NCBI GenBank assembly: GCA_031292915.1
Contig: JAUMSH010000080.1
Span: 1 to 30,436 of the forward strand
Length of the DNA: 30,436 nt
Origin: Collinsella sp.
Lineage (GTDB): Bacteria > Actinomycetota > Coriobacteriia > Coriobacteriales > Coriobacteriaceae
Direction: 5' to 3'
Shown here: piece by piece, positions 30,423-30,436 of the stretch
Layout: each line of letters starts with the position of its first letter
Numbering within the stretch: position 1 is the first letter of the stretch
Notes under the pieces: model-generated
What the model was told of the DNA's origin: nothing
Seen by the model: the letters and a program-made list of their open reading frames with translations, nothing else
Databases searched by the model: none
Translations under genes and position numbers: made by a program

Positions 30423-30436
30423 ATGCCCCAAGAAGA
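30423..30436 (+). CDS. Start of a gene cut by the window edge
   Basis: ATGCCCCAAGAAGA (MPQE...) follows a purine-rich GGAAGGAAAGG, 3-4 nt before the ATG. Only four codons are present, so it cannot be identified. Confidence 0.45.

Overview
The window is a stretch of ordinary, GC-rich bacterial chromosome. The PTS genes for cellobiose-type sugars, GluQRS, the full-length PcrA with a C-terminal Tudor-like tail, -10 boxes with weak -35 boxes, and dispersed GTCCC-ended intergenic repeats together suggest an anaerobic gut actinomycete of the Coriobacteriia, most likely Collinsella. This assignment is inference from gene content and style; no 16S gene is present. I see no transposase, phage gene, CRISPR array or plasmid function.

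Layout: 1-1108 holds a tRNA-Leu(UAA) with a partial copy of its 3' end, and a membrane-anchored helical protein (minus strand). 1272-1945 holds an orphan galactitol-type PTS IIB and a VOC-fold protein. 2021-4640 (minus) is an apparent operon DUF4342 protein - OmpR-type regulator - histidine kinase. 4999-6049 has a small membrane protein and a metallophosphoesterase. 6065-7066 (minus) is gluQRS, possibly leaderless. 7582-9525 is a DUF2207 membrane protein flanked by 42-bp direct repeats. 9715-10356 (minus) is a GNAT acetyltransferase; 10634-13054 has purH and an unrecognised protein with a weak class IV aminotransferase resemblance. 13228-14952 is a BceRS-like two-component pair with no transporter beside it. 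15249-15686 (minus) is a universal stress protein; 15935-16915 is uppP; 17272-20172 is pcrA.

20454-22179 (minus) is gntR-manA. It diverges from a beta-glucoside unit at 22483-26150 (6-phospho-beta-glucosidase, PTS IIC, IIB, IIA), followed by a ROK sugar kinase (26392-27345). Together these would import and phosphorylate a beta-glucoside, split it into glucose 6-phosphate and a second glucose or aglycone, and phosphorylate the free glucose. The GntR protein is the obvious candidate regulator, with AAAAGTAA half-sites over both promoters. ppaC (27512-28435) and nhaA (28704-30062) follow, and a new gene begins at 30423.

The most unusual content is not in the proteins. Several gaps carry very long, nearly perfect inverted repeats: 30-bp perfect arms after pcrA, 27-bp arms in the beta-glucosidase leader, about 22-bp arms at 17066-17132, 16-bp arms around the uppP terminator, and a long imperfect pair after the stress-protein gene. 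There are also two 26-bp palindromes after the BceS-like kinase. Some share sequence modules found elsewhere in the window, so they look like dispersed structured elements; others have unrelated arms.
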